A stretch of 64,000 bases of DNA from Streptomyces sp. T12 (GCF_028736035.1 NZ_CP117866.1:6014001-6078000), one strand, 5' to 3'; counted from the first letter of the stretch, positions 7,730-17,082 are shown. Translations and numbers: made by a program. Notes: generated by a model from the letters alone, not told the origin.

Positions 7730-10700
7730 ATGACGCGAGCCGAGCAGCCAACGGCCCCCCACCCCGCCTCCGACGACGCCCTTGCCGCGGACTCCCGCGA
7801 GCGTGCCGTCCGCGCCCTGCTGCGGCGACCGCAGCTCAAGCGCTTGTGGAGCGCGCAGTTGGTGGGCGGTGTCGGCGACATGCTCGCCCTCCTGGTCCTG
7901 GTCCTGCTGGCCCTTCAGGCGGCGATCGCCGAGGGGTCGTTCGGCGGTGGGTACCGGGGCGTGGCGTTCGCAGTGGCGACCGTCTTCGGCGTGCGCATCC
8001 TGGCGACGCTGCTCTTCGGCGCCGTCCTCCTCGGCCCTCTGACGTCGCTGACCTCCCAGGAAGGCCCGCTCGACCGGCGCTGGACCATGGTCGGCGCGGA
8101 CGGCCTGCGGGTCGCTCTGCTGATCGTCGCGCCCCTGTGGATCGACTGGATGCCGGACAACGCGCTGGCCGTCCTCCTGGTCACCGCCTTCGTGACCGGC
8201 GTCGCCGAGCGTTTCTGGACGGTGTGCCGGGAGAGCGCGGCGCCCGCCCTGCTGCCGCCCCCGCCCCCGGAGGGCGCGACGGTACGACCGCTGCCGGATC
8301 ACCTGGACGCCCTGCGCCGCCTGTCACTGCGTACGGGCTTCGTGGCGGTCCCCCTGGCCGCCGCCGCACTGGTCGTCGCCGCTCTGCTCAACAACCTGCT
8401 CGGTGCCGGACTCGACTGGTTCGACCAGCACCAGGCGGCTCTCGCGTCGTATGTCGCGGCCGGTCTGTTCGCCGCGTCCCTGTCCGTGCTGACCTTCCTG
8501 GAGCTGCCCGACACGCGCACCCCGCGCGCGCGGTCGCCGCTGGAGGGGCTGCGCCGCCCCAAGACGGGCTCGGGCGTCGACAAGGGCCGTACCGGTGCCA
8601 TCCCGCTGCTGGTGACGGCATGCGCGGCTGTCGCCGGGGCGGTGTCCGCCGCGGTCGCCGTGGCCGTCCTGCACGCCAAGGACCTGGGCGGCGGGCCGGT
8701 GCTGTACGGCCTGCTCGTGCTCGCGCTGACCGGAGGAGTGGTCGTCGGCATCCGTACGGCGCCCTCCGTGCTGCCCGCCCTGTCGCGGCGCCGGCTGCTG
8801 GCGCTGGCGATCGCCTTCACCGGCGTCGCGCTGCTGGCCGCGGGACTCGTCCCGGACGTCACCACCGTGCTGTTGATCGTCGCGCTGGCCGGGGTCGGCG
8901 CGGGCGTGGCCGCCAACAGCGGGCACACGCTGCTCGACCAGGAGGCCGAGGAATTCCGGCGGCCGCGGACGACCGAGCATCTGCACGCGGTCGTACGGGT
9001 CTGTGTGGCGCTCGGCGCGGTGATCGCGCCGCTGGTGGCCGCGCTCATCGGGCCGCACCGGCTGGAGAGCGGCAAGTTCGTCTTCGCGCACGGCGGTGCC
9101 GCGTTCACGCTGATGCTGGTCGGGGCGCTGCTGCTGCCGGTGGCCGTGCTGGTGCTGGCCAAGGTCGACGACCGTTCCGGCGTGCCACTGCGGCAGGACC
9201 TGCGGGATGCGCTGCTCGGCGGGGACGACCCGGAGCAGGTGCCCGCGACGTCCGGCTTCTTCATCGCCCTGGAGGGCGGCGACGGCGCCGGGAAGTCCAC
9301 CCAGGCCGAGGCGCTCGCCGAGTGGATCCGGGGCAAGGGCCACGAGGTCGTCGTCACGCGCGAGCCGGGGGCGACGCCGGTCGGCAAGCGGCTGCGGTCG
9401 ATCCTGCTGGACGTGTCGAGCGCCGGGCTGTCGCACCGGGCCGAGGCACTGCTGTACGCGGCGGACCGCGCCGAGCACGTGGACACGGTGGTCCGGCCCG
9501 CGCTGGAGCGCGGCGCGGTCGTGATCTCGGACCGCTACGTCGACTCCTCGGTCGCCTACCAGGGGGCCGGCCGGGATCTGTCCCCGACGGAGATCGCCCG
9601 CATCAACCGCTGGGCGACGAACGGACTCGCGCCGCATCTGACCGTGCTGCTGGACGTCTCGCCGGAGATCGCCCGCGAGCGGTTCACCGAGGCGCCGGAC
9701 CGGCTGGAGTCGGAGCCGGCCGAGTTCCACGCGCGCGTGCGCTCCGGATTCCTGACGCTGGCCGCGGCCGACCCCGGGCGGTACCTGGTGGTGGACGCGG
9801 GCCAGGAACCCGAGGCGGTGACGACGGTCGTCCGGCACCGGCTCGACCAGATGCTGCCGCTGTCCGAGGCGGAGATCCAGGCGCAGGAGGAGGCTCGGCG
9901 CAAGGCCGAGGAGGAGGCCCGGCGCAAGGCCGAGGAAGAGGCCGCCCGCAAGGCCGAGGAGGAGCGCCTGGAGCGTGAGCGCCAGGAGCAGCTCGCCCGG
10001 CTGCGCGCCGAGGAGGAGGAGCGCAAGCGGCGCGAGCTGGAGGAGGCGCAGCGGCGCGAGGCCGAACGGCAGGCGGAGGAGGCCCGGCAGCGGGCCGAGG
10101 AAGCGCGTCGGCGTGCCGAGGAGGAGCGCCAGCGGCTCCTCGCGGAGGAGAAGGTGCGCGCCGAGGAGGAAGCGCGCCGCAAGGCCGACGAGGAACGGCG
10201 CCGCAAGCAGGCCGAGGAAGAGGCCCGGCTGCGTGCGGAGGCGGAGGCGCTCCGCCTGGAGAAGCAGCGCAAGGCCGAGGAGGCTCTGCTGCGTGCCGAG
10301 GAGGCGCGGCGGCTGGCCGAGCAGGCGGCGGCGTCGGCGCAGGCGGGGCCGAGGCCGACCGGGCCTGCGGCCGGGGCTGCCCCCGGGGACGCGGTGACGG
10401 TTCCTACGCCGGTGGTGACGCCGGGGCAGGCCTCGGGCCGGGCTTCGGACGAGACGACTGTGTTGCGGCCGGTGCGGGGTGAGGAGCGCGGCGGTGACCG
10501 TGCTTCCGATGACGGCCCTGCCGGTGAGCGCGCTTCCGGTGACCGGGCTTCCGGCTCCCGTGCTTCCGGGGAGTCCGACTCCGAGGTGACGGCGAAGCTG
10601 CCCCAGCCGCCGGTGCCTTCGGGGGCGGCGGACGAGACGGCGGTGCTTCCGCCGGTGACGCCTGGTGCGGCGGACGAGACCGCTGTGCTCCCGCCGGTGA

Positions 10701-11032
10701 CGCCTGGTGCGGCCGATGAGACTGCGGTGCTTCCGCCGGTGGTGCCGGGGACCGTGGAGGAGACGGCGGTGCTGCCTCCCGTCTCGGGGTCGGGATCGGG
10801 GGCGGGCGAGGAGTCTGCGCATCGGGTTCCGCCGGGGTACTTCCGGGACGAGGAACGTACGCGCGAGATGCCCCAGGTCGACGAGTCGGGTGCGCCCCGG
10901 CGCAGGGCGCGGTCCGACTGGGCCGAGGAGACGCCGCTGGATGATCTGCCGACGCTGGCGGATGAGCTGTTGGGTCCGCATGAGGACGAGTACGACGACG
11001 AGGGCGGCCGAGGGCGGGGCCGGCGGCGCTGA
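7730..11032 (+). CDS. tmk: Membrane domain fused to thymidylate kinase, coiled coil and repeat tail
   Basis: The product has 1100 residues. Residues about 30-490 are an MFS-like bundle of hydrophobic helices. Residues about 510-710 are a complete dTMP kinase: P-loop EGGDGAGKST, REPG motif, DRY in SDRYVDSSVAYQG, and the LID region. Residues about 715-870 are a highly charged Ala/Glu/Arg coiled coil (EEARRKAEEE and variants). The tail is acidic and disordered, with four 14-residue repeats of the type ADETAVLPPV. dTMP kinase makes dTDP from dTMP and is essential. No other tmk is visible in the window, so this may be the main enzyme, tethered at the membrane. The gene precedes holB, as in many bacteria. 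Confidence 0.92.
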   Translation: MTRAEQPTAPHPASDDALAADSRERAVRALLRRPQLKRLWSAQLVGGVGDMLALLVLVLLALQAAIAEGSFGGGYRGVAFAVATVFGVRILATLLFGAVLLGPLTSLTSQEGPLDRRWTMVGADGLRVALLIVAPLWIDWMPDNALAVLLVTAFVTGVAERFWTVCRESAAPALLPPPPPEGATVRPLPDHLDALRRLSLRTGFVAVPLAAAALVVAALLNNLLGAGLDWFDQHQAALASYVAAGLFAASLSVLTFLELPDTRTPRARSPLEGLRRPKTGSGVDKGRTGAIPLLVTACAAVAGAVSAAVAVAVLHAKDLGGGPVLYGLLVLALTGGVVVGIRTAPSVLPALSRRRLLALAIAFTGVALLAAGLVPDVTTVLLIVALAGVGAGVAANSGHTLLDQEAEEFRRPRTTEHLHAVVRVCVALGAVIAPLVAALIGPHRLESGKFVFAHGGAAFTLMLVGALLLPVAVLVLAKVDDRSGVPLRQDLRDALLGGDDPEQVPATSGFFIALEGGDGAGKSTQAEALAEWIRGKGHEVVVTREPGATPVGKRLRSILLDVSSAGLSHRAEALLYAADRAEHVDTVVRPALERGAVVISDRYVDSSVAYQGAGRDLSPTEIARINRWATNGLAPHLTVLLDVSPEIARERFTEAPDRLESEPAEFHARVRSGFLTLAAADPGRYLVVDAGQEPEAVTTVVRHRLDQMLPLSEAEIQAQEEARRKAEEEARRKAEEEAARKAEEERLERERQEQLARLRAEEEERKRRELEEAQRREAERQAEEARQRAEEARRRAEEERQRLLAEEKVRAEEEARRKADEERRRKQAEEEARLRAEAEALRLEKQRKAEEALLRAEEARRLAEQAAASAQAGPRPTGPAAGAAPGDAVTVPTPVVTPGQASGRASDETTVLRPVRGEERGGDRASDDGPAGERASGDRASGSRASGESDSEVTAKLPQPPVPSGAADETAVLPPVTPGAADETAVLPPVTPGAADETAVLPPVVPGTVEETAVLPPVSGSGSGAGEESAHRVPPGYFRDEERTREMPQVDESGAPRRRARSDWAEETPLDDLPTLADELLGPHEDEYDDEGGRGRGRRR
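10622..10789 (+). repeat. Four in-frame 42-bp repeats in the tmk fusion tail
   Basis: Units begin at 10622, 10664, 10706 and 10748. Each encodes 14 residues around ETAVLPPV. The third bases differ between units, so the peptide appears to be under selection rather than newly duplicated. Confidence 0.8.
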
Positions 11033-11322
11033 GGCCGGTCACTGAGGTCGGCCGCTGAGGCGCGCGGTGCTCTGGTCGGCGCGGGGTTGGGTCACTGGCC
11101 CGCGCTTGTGGGGTGCCGCCCCAGCTCTTCGAGCATGGCTTGACGAGCTGGGCTGCGTCGCTGTTGGCCGCGGCATCTGCGGGTTTGTCCGGCCAGTCGG
11201 TGCGGTCGGCCGTGGATCAGCTGTCCGGCGCGTGACTGCCTGGCCGGCCGGAGCCCGTTGTCAGTGCCGCCCCTCACAATGGAATCCGCGACGCGAGATG
11301 TGACGGAAGGGCGGCGGGACCC

Positions 11323-12528
11323 ATGAGCGTGTGGGACGACCTGGTGGGGCAGGAGAGGGTGAGCGAGCAGCTGGGTGCTGCCGCTCGGGACGCCGATGCC
11401 CTCGTCACCGCCGCCGCTGCCGACGCACCACCGCCCGAGGCGTCCAAGATGACGCATGCCTGGTTGTTCACGGGCCCGCCCGGGGCGGGGCGCAATCAGG
11501 CGGCGCGGGCCTTCGCCGCCGCGCTGCAGTGCGTCAGCCCTGATCGGGCGCTGGGTGGCGCCCCCGGATGCGGGTTCTGCGACGGCTGCCATACGGCGCT
11601 CGTCGGCACGCATGCCGACGTCACCACCGTTGCCGCCGTCGGCACCCAGATCCTCGCCGACGACATGCGGGACACCGTCCGCAAGTCGTTCACCTCGCCG
11701 GCGAACGGCCGCTGGCAGGTCATCCTCGTCGAGGACGCCGAGCGGCTGAACGAGAAGTCCGCCAACGCCGTCCTGAAGGCCGTGGAGGAGCCCGCCCCCC
11801 GCACGGTCTGGCTGCTCTGCGCCCCCTCCATCGAGGACGTGCTGCCCACCATCCGCTCCCGCTGCCGCCACCTGAACCTGAGCACGCCCTCGGTCGACGC
11901 CGTCGCCGACATGCTCGTACGGCGGGAAGGTATCGAGCCTGAGGTCGCCGTCGCCGTGTCCCGCGCCACGCAGGGGCACGTCGACCGGGCCCGGCGCCTG
12001 GCCACCGACCCGGCCGCCCGTGAGCGCCGGGCCGCCGTCCTCAAGCTGCCCCTCCGGGTCGGCGACGTCGGCGGTTGCCTCAGGGCCGCCCAGGAGCTCG
12101 TCGACGCCGCCGCCGAGGACGCCAAGCAGCTCGCCGAGGAGACGGACGGCAAGGAGACCGAGGAGCTGAAGGCGGCGCTGGGCGCGGGCCAGGGCGGCAG
12201 GATGCCGCGCGGCACGGCGGGCGTGATGAAGGAGCTGGAGGACAAGCAGAAGCGGCGCCGTACGCGGACGCAGCGCGACAGCCTCGACCTTGCGCTGACC
12301 GACCTCACCGCCTTCTATCGCGATGTCCTCGCCCTCCAGCTCGGCTCCCGCGTCGCCCTCGCCAACACTGATGCCGAGGACGCCCTGGAGCGCCTTGCCC
12401 GCGACAGCGCCCCCGAGTCCACGCTGCGCCGGATCGAGGCGATCGCCGCCTGCCGTGACGCCCTCGACCGCAATGTGGCGCCGCTGCTGGCGGTGGAAGC
12501 GATGACCATGGCACTCAGAGCCGGCTGA
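11323..12528 (+). CDS. holB: DNA polymerase III delta' subunit
   Basis: The product has 401 residues and starts at ATG 11323 after GGAAGGGCGG. It belongs to the clamp loader, which opens the beta clamp during replication. The AAA+ core begins VWDDLVGQ. The P-loop region reads GPPGAGRN, with Arg in place of the Walker A Lys; delta' subunits are known not to hydrolyse ATP. A zinc knuckle follows (GCGFCDGC plus an earlier Cys), then the SRC motif in IRSRCRHL, which acts as a trans Arg finger. An insert of about 25 residues rich in Ala and Pro sits before the P-loop. It follows tmk, the usual bacterial order. Confidence 0.93.
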   Translation: MSVWDDLVGQERVSEQLGAAARDADALVTAAAADAPPPEASKMTHAWLFTGPPGAGRNQAARAFAAALQCVSPDRALGGAPGCGFCDGCHTALVGTHADVTTVAAVGTQILADDMRDTVRKSFTSPANGRWQVILVEDAERLNEKSANAVLKAVEEPAPRTVWLLCAPSIEDVLPTIRSRCRHLNLSTPSVDAVADMLVRREGIEPEVAVAVSRATQGHVDRARRLATDPAARERRAAVLKLPLRVGDVGGCLRAAQELVDAAAEDAKQLAEETDGKETEELKAALGAGQGGRMPRGTAGVMKELEDKQKRRRTRTQRDSLDLALTDLTAFYRDVLALQLGSRVALANTDAEDALERLARDSAPESTLRRIEAIAACRDALDRNVAPLLAVEAMTMALRAG

Positions 12529-12648
12529 CCGGTCGCCCGCGTCCACTCGTCCCACCCCTCTCACCCGCAAGTGATCAACAGGAGGGCGACCATGTAACTC
12601 GTACGAGCTGTGGCGTGCACGCACTGCATCCGAGTCACTGCGCACAGT

Positions 12649-12660
12649 TACGCTCGCCAG
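12649..12660 (+). promoter_or_regulatory. -10 element for a leaderless hydrolase mRNA
   Basis: TACGCT (12649-12654) ends 6 nt before ATG 12661. There is no purine-rich ribosome-binding site at the right distance. Confidence 0.5.
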
Positions 12661-14286
12661 ATGCACACCAGGCGCACTCCAGTCAGCACAGACCCGAGCC
12701 CGACCGGGCACGGCCCACGCACCCGCCGCCCGAACCCCCGGCGAGCCCGCGCGGTCGGCACCCTCCTCGCCGCCACCGCACTGCTCGTCTCCGCCTGCAC
12801 CTCCGGTACGTCGACGCGCGCGGGGAACCCGGCGGCCGAGGCGGCGCTGGCCGCGCTCCCGCGGTCGACGCCGGCCGCGCTCACGCCGTACTACGGGCAG
12901 AAGCTGACCTGGCGCAGCTGCGGGACGCCCGGCTTCCAGTGCGCCACGATGAAGGCGCCGCTCGACTACGCGGAGCCGGGCGCCGGGGACATCAGGCTCG
13001 CCGTGGCCCGCAAGAAGGCGACGGGGCCGGGCAGGCAGCTCGGGTCGCTGCTCGTGAACCCGGGCGGCCCGGGCGGCTCGGCGATCGCCTACCTCCAGCA
13101 GTACGCGGGCATCGGTTACCCGGCCGGCGTGCGCGCCCGGTACGACATGGTCGCGGTCGACCCGCGCGGAGTCGCCCGCAGCGAGCCCGTCGAATGCCTC
13201 AACGGCCGCCAGATGGACAGGTACACGCAGACGGACTTCACGCCGGACGACGAGAACGAGGCCCGCGAACTCGTCGCCACCTACAAGAGGTTCGCGGAAG
13301 GGTGCGGAGCGGATGCGCCCAGCCTCCTGCGCCACGTCTCCACCGCCGAGGCCGCCCGGGACATGGACATCCTGCGGGCGGCGCTGGGCGACAAGAAGCT
13401 GACCTACGTGGGGGCGTCGTACGGCACCTTCCTCGGGGCGACGTACGCCGGGCTCTTCCCGGACCGGGTGGGCAGGCTGGTCCTGGACGGAGCGATGGAC
13501 CCCTCCCTGCCGGCCCGCCGGATGAACCTCGATCAGACGGCGGGCTTCGAGACGGCGTTCCAGGCGTTCGCGAGGGACTGCGTGCGGCAGCGGGACTGCC
13601 CGCTCGGCACGAAGGCGAGCGGCGTCGGCAAGAACCTCAAGGCCTTCTTCCGGAAGCTCGACGCGCGACCCATTCCGACGGGCGATCCGGACGGCCGCGC
13701 ACTGGGCGAGTCCCTCGCCACCACCGGCGTGATCGCGGCGATGTACGACGAGGGTGCCTGGGCGCAACTGCGGGACGCGCTGTCCGCGGCGATGAAGGAG
13801 AACGACGGTGCGGGTCTCCTCGCCCTCTCCGACAGCTACTACGAGCGCGACGCCGACGGCCGCTACACGAACCTGATGTTCGCCAACGCGGCCGTGAACT
13901 GCCTGGACCTCCCGGCGGCCTTCGCCACCCCCGACGATGTCCGTGAAGCCCTCCCCGCCTTCGAAAAGGCGTCCCCCGTCTTTGGTGAGGGCCTCGCCTG
14001 GGCCACCCTGAACTGCGCGTACTGGCCGGTGGCGCCCACCGGTGAGCCGCGCCGCATCGAGGCGAGGGGCGCGGCCCCGATCATCGTGGTCGGCACCACC
14101 CGCGACCCGGCGACCCCCTACCGCTGGGCCCGCGCCCTCACCGGCCAGCTCTCCTCGGCCCGGCTGCTCACCTATGACGGCGACGGCCACACGGCGTATG
14201 GGCGGGGCAGCAGGTGCATCGACAACACGATCAACGCGTATCTCCTCCGGGGAACGCCGCCCACCCGCGACAAGCGCTGCTCGTAG
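12661..14286 (+). CDS. Secreted alpha/beta hydrolase, tripeptidyl aminopeptidase family (lipoprotein)
   Basis: The product has 541 residues. An Arg-rich n-region leads to a hydrophobic segment and the lipobox VSAC near residue 45, so it is probably a membrane-anchored exported protein. The fold signature is clear: oxyanion region NPGGPGGSA, nucleophile Ser in GASYGT, Asp in TTRDPATP, and His in DGHTAY near the end, plus the TAP-like C-terminal domain with its Cys residues. The closest characterised relatives are Streptomyces tripeptidyl aminopeptidases and SlpD/E-type proteases. The specificity is inferred. Confidence 0.9.
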   Translation: MHTRRTPVSTDPSPTGHGPRTRRPNPRRARAVGTLLAATALLVSACTSGTSTRAGNPAAEAALAALPRSTPAALTPYYGQKLTWRSCGTPGFQCATMKAPLDYAEPGAGDIRLAVARKKATGPGRQLGSLLVNPGGPGGSAIAYLQQYAGIGYPAGVRARYDMVAVDPRGVARSEPVECLNGRQMDRYTQTDFTPDDENEARELVATYKRFAEGCGADAPSLLRHVSTAEAARDMDILRAALGDKKLTYVGASYGTFLGATYAGLFPDRVGRLVLDGAMDPSLPARRMNLDQTAGFETAFQAFARDCVRQRDCPLGTKASGVGKNLKAFFRKLDARPIPTGDPDGRALGESLATTGVIAAMYDEGAWAQLRDALSAAMKENDGAGLLALSDSYYERDADGRYTNLMFANAAVNCLDLPAAFATPDDVREALPAFEKASPVFGEGLAWATLNCAYWPVAPTGEPRRIEARGAAPIIVVGTTRDPATPYRWARALTGQLSSARLLTYDGDGHTAYGRGSRCIDNTINAYLLRGTPPTRDKRCS

Positions 14287-14456
14287 CCTCTCGCCGGGCC
14301 TGCCCCGGCCTGCCCCGGCCCTGCTCTGGCCCTGCTCTGGCCCTGCTCCGGGCCCGGAGGGGGCCTGGGCAGGGCGGAACGGGGGTGGTACGGAGCACTC
14401 CCGGAAACTGTGTAGACTTACCGACGTTGCTGATCGCACCATAGTGCGGACGGCGT

Positions 14457-14533
14457 GCCGCCTTAGCTCAGATGGCCAGAGCAACGCACTCGTAATGCGT
14501 AGGTCTCGGGTTCGAATCCCGAAGGCGGCTCCA
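14457..14533 (+). tRNA. tRNA-Thr (anticodon CGT)
   Basis: This is a 77-nt cloverleaf with the CCA end encoded. The acceptor stem is GCCGCCT/AGGCGGC, the anticodon stem ACGCA/TGCGT encloses loop CTCGTAA with anticodon CGT (reads ACG), and the T loop is GGTTCGAATCC. A terminator follows. Confidence 0.97.
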
Positions 14534-14538
14534 TGGTG

Positions 14539-14574
14539 AACCCCAGGTCGGAACTCTGACCTGGGGTTTCTTTC
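14539..14574 (+). terminator. Terminator after tRNA-Thr
   Basis: An 11-bp perfect stem (14539-14549 with 14558-14568) closes an 8-nt loop and is followed by TTTCTTTC, a classical intrinsic terminator. Confidence 0.9.
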
Positions 14575-14800
14575 GTTCGGTGGTCTTGGAACTCGGGCCA
14601 ATCGGACAGCTGTGCGTGACGCCTTGTCAGTTGCTTTCTCGTCGCCCTCGGAAGCTGTGATCTCTTGGTTGATCGCGGGACTGCGTACGCGTGCGGTGGG
14701 GCTGTGCCGTTCCGGCAACGGCAAGGCGCGTCACAGGCGCGGCAGGGGCCGGGCTTTGGGGATGCGGCGCCCGAGCACGCCGACGCTCCACGCCACGGCA

Positions 14801-15712
14801 CTAGCCGACGCTGGATTGTTCGCCTTGGGGTGCGCCGGTTGTCCAGTCCCAGCGGGTGATCGTGGTGCGCATCAAGTGGGCGGCGGCCGGCAGGTGGCTG
14901 TCGGCGCCCCAGTAGAGCGTGACGGTGCGGCGGCAGTCGGCGCTGTCGACGGTGATCCAGGAGACGGCGGCGTGCGGGGCGGTGTGGCGGGCGAAGGCAG
15001 GGACCAGGCCGATACCGAGTCCGGCGCTGATCAGGCTGGCGATGGCGCTGTGTTCGTCGCTTTCGCACACGATGTGGGGGGTGAGGCCATGGGCGGCGAA
15101 CAGGCGGTCGAGCAGCCGACGCAGCCAATGTCCCTGGCGGGCGGTGATGAAGGGCTGGTCGGCGAGTTCCTCGACGGTCACCGTCGTGCGGCCCGCGAGC
15201 GGATGGCCGAGCGGTACGACCACTGACACCGGTTCGTCGAACAGGTGCGCCGATTCCAGGCCCTCGGCGTGGATCGGCTGCGAGGCAATGCACAGATCGA
15301 CGTCCTGGGCGCGCAGGCGGCGGCCCATGTCCTCCGACGACGACCAGTGGAGCTCGATCTCGATGGCCGGATGCTCGCGCTTGAACGCCGCCAGCGGACC
15401 GGTGAGCGTGAGGAAGGTCTCCGACGCGAGTCGCACGGCGCCCAGGCCCTCGCTGGTGGCCTCGGCGACGGCGCGTCGACCGGCGTCGAGTTCGCCGAGG
15501 GCGCGTTCGACGTGATCGCGGAAGAGCCTGCCGGTGTCGTTCAACCGGAGCCGTCCGCTCCGATCGAACAGCGGCGCACCCAGGTCGCTCTCCAGGCGGG
15601 CGATGGTGCGGCTCAGCGACGGCTGGGCCACGCGCAGCTCGTCGGCCGCCCGACTCAGGTGCTCCAGCCGCGCCACCACCAGGAACTGCCGAAGCGAGTT
15701 CAGGTCCATCAT
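14801..15712 (-). CDS. LysR-family transcriptional regulator
   Basis: The product has 303 residues. The N-terminal winged helix-turn-helix reads LRQFLVVARLEHLSRAADEL, then RVAQPSLSRTIARLESDLG, the standard LysR pattern. A periplasmic-binding-type effector domain follows from about residue 90. Two start codons lie next to each other (ATG 15712 and 15709). It is divergent from the SnoaL-like gene, with 72 bp between the two starts, so by LysR precedent it probably controls that gene and the NmrA-like gene behind it. The inducer is unknown. Confidence 0.92.
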   Translation of the reverse strand: MMDLNSLRQFLVVARLEHLSRAADELRVAQPSLSRTIARLESDLGAPLFDRSGRLRLNDTGRLFRDHVERALGELDAGRRAVAEATSEGLGAVRLASETFLTLTGPLAAFKREHPAIEIELHWSSSEDMGRRLRAQDVDLCIASQPIHAEGLESAHLFDEPVSVVVPLGHPLAGRTTVTVEELADQPFITARQGHWLRRLLDRLFAAHGLTPHIVCESDEHSAIASLISAGLGIGLVPAFARHTAPHAAVSWITVDSADCRRTVTLYWGADSHLPAAAHLMRTTITRWDWTTGAPQGEQSSVG

Positions 15713-15720
15713 GCCCCCAC

Positions 15721-15774
15721 TGACATAACGTCATAGCAATATTAATCTTAGACAGCATAACTTCGGAGTCATAG
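15721..15774. promoter_or_regulatory. Divergent LysR/SnoaL control region
   Basis: This AT-rich 72-bp interval contains two related elements. One is the dyad TGACATAACGTCATAG (15721-15736). The other is CATAACTTCGGAGTCATAG (15756-15774), which shares the CATAAC and TCATAG ends with a longer centre. Such spaced half-sites suit LysR recognition and activation sites. Confidence 0.5.
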
Positions 15775-15784
15775 TGTTCCTGGC

Positions 15785-16216
15785 ATGGGAAACCACGAAG
15801 AAGATGCGATCCGCCGCCAGATCGACACGCTGGTCGAGGCGGTCGGAGCCAAGGATCTTGAGGGCCTGAGGCAGATCTACGCCGTGGATGTCGTGTCCTA
15901 CGACATCGACCCGCCGCTTCAGCACGTCGGGATCGAGGCGAAGCTCAAGAACTGGGCGAACGTGTTCTCGGTATTCGACCGCGTGAGGTACGAAATCCGC
16001 GATGTGGCCGTCGTGCTCGGCGACGACCTCGCGTTCGGACACGCCTTCGGCCGCCTCAGCGGAACGCTGAAGAACGGGCCGACGACGAATGGCATGTGGG
16101 TCCGCGTCACCTACTGCTTCCGCAAGACCGACGGCGCCTGGCTCATCACGCACGACCACGTCTCCGTGCCGCTCGACATCCGCAGCGGCAACGGCGTCGT
16201 CGACCTGGAGCCCTGA
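15785..16216 (+). CDS. SnoaL-like (NTF2-fold) protein
   Basis: The product has 143 residues and a cone-shaped NTF2-like fold, inferred from the pattern of a long N-terminal helix (IRRQIDTLVEAVGAKDLEGL), the segment YAVDVVSYDIDPPLQHVG, and the C-terminal strands VRVTYCFRKTDGAWLITHDH. The family includes polyketide cyclases, hydratases and small-molecule-binding proteins. The conserved WLITHDHVSVP end is typical of the DUF4440/SnoaL_3 group. The gene is 23 bp upstream of the NmrA-like gene and divergent from the LysR gene. No Shine-Dalgarno sequence precedes ATG 15785. Confidence 0.85.
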   Translation: MGNHEEDAIRRQIDTLVEAVGAKDLEGLRQIYAVDVVSYDIDPPLQHVGIEAKLKNWANVFSVFDRVRYEIRDVAVVLGDDLAFGHAFGRLSGTLKNGPTTNGMWVRVTYCFRKTDGAWLITHDHVSVPLDIRSGNGVVDLEP

Positions 16217-16239
16217 GCCAGGAGGGGCGGACTGGCATC

Positions 16240-17082
16240 ATGATCCTTGTCACCGGCGGCACCGGAAACGTCGGCGCCAACGTCGTTCGCGAACTTCTCG
16301 GCACGGGCGAGGACGTACGTGTTCTGCGCCGCGCACCCGGCGACCGCTCCTTCCCGGATGGTGTCGAGGCCGTGCCCGGCGACCTGACCCGGCCGGAGTC
16401 CCTGCCGGCGGCGCTGTTCGGCGTCGAGCGGGCGTTCCTGATGTCCCCGGCCTTCGTCGGCGTCGGCGGTTTCCTCGACGCGGCGCGGCGAGCTGGTCTG
16501 CGGCATGTCGTGTTGTTGTCCTCGGCGAGCGTCCTGGCCGAGACCGCCGGATTCATCGGCGAACAGCACCAGCGCCTGGAGAAGGCCGTCCTGGACTCCG
16601 GGCTGCCGTGGACCTTCGTGCGGCCCGGCGCGTTCATGACCAACGACCTGGCCTGGGCGCCGCAGATCAGCAACGGCGCAGTCGTCCGCGGTGTGTAGGG
16701 GAACGCCGCAATGGCGCCGGTCGATCCGCGCGATATCGCCGCGGTCGCCGTCCGCGCCCTTCTCGAACAGCGCGTCGGCGAGGCCCCTGAGCTCACCGGG
16801 CCGCAGTCGCTGACCCAGATCGAGCGCGTGCAAACCATCGCCGACGCGATCGGGCGCCCGCTGCGGTTCGAGGAGGTGCCCCCGGAGCAGTACCGGGAGC
16901 AGATGCTGCACCACGGCATGCTCGCCTCCGTGATCGACCAGCTCATCGTCGGGTTGGCCGACCGGGACGGCAAGGCCGCGGACATCTCACCAGCGGTCGA
17001 GGAGATCACCGGGCGACGGGCGTTTACCTACGCGCAGTGGGCCACCCACCGCGCGGCGGCCTTCGGCCCGGCACTGGTCTGA
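16240..17082 (+). pseudogene. NmrA-like NAD(P)-binding protein, interrupted by a TAG codon
   Basis: The start is ATG 16240 after AGGAGGGG. The Rossmann motif VTGGTGNVGANVV opens the protein and the NmrA/HSCARG pattern continues to VRGV, where an in-frame TAG (16696-16698) stops it at 152 residues. The same frame resumes at once with GNAAMAPVDPRDIAAVAVRAL and runs 128 more codons to 17082. That stretch is exactly the C-terminal half expected of the family. Relatives usually have Tyr-Gly before these residues, so the stop looks like a TAC-to-TAG change. Either the gene is broken, or ATG 16711 restarts translation, or the base is a sequencing error. Confidence 0.85.

Noticed and set aside
3990..7751. 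A 1253-codon minus-strand frame opposite topA
   Set aside because: It mirrors topA, consists of Arg/Leu/Gly repeats, and has no domain; it is an artefact of GC-rich codons.
11033..11322. A possible small gene between the tmk fusion and holB
   Set aside because: Neither strand gives a frame with a ribosome-binding site and a plausible protein. I see nothing in these 290 bp beyond the holB leader.
11092..14724. A 1210-codon minus-strand open frame opposite holB and the hydrolase
   Set aside because: Codon third-position bias and domain content support the + strand genes. The minus translation has no family features and is a high-GC shadow.
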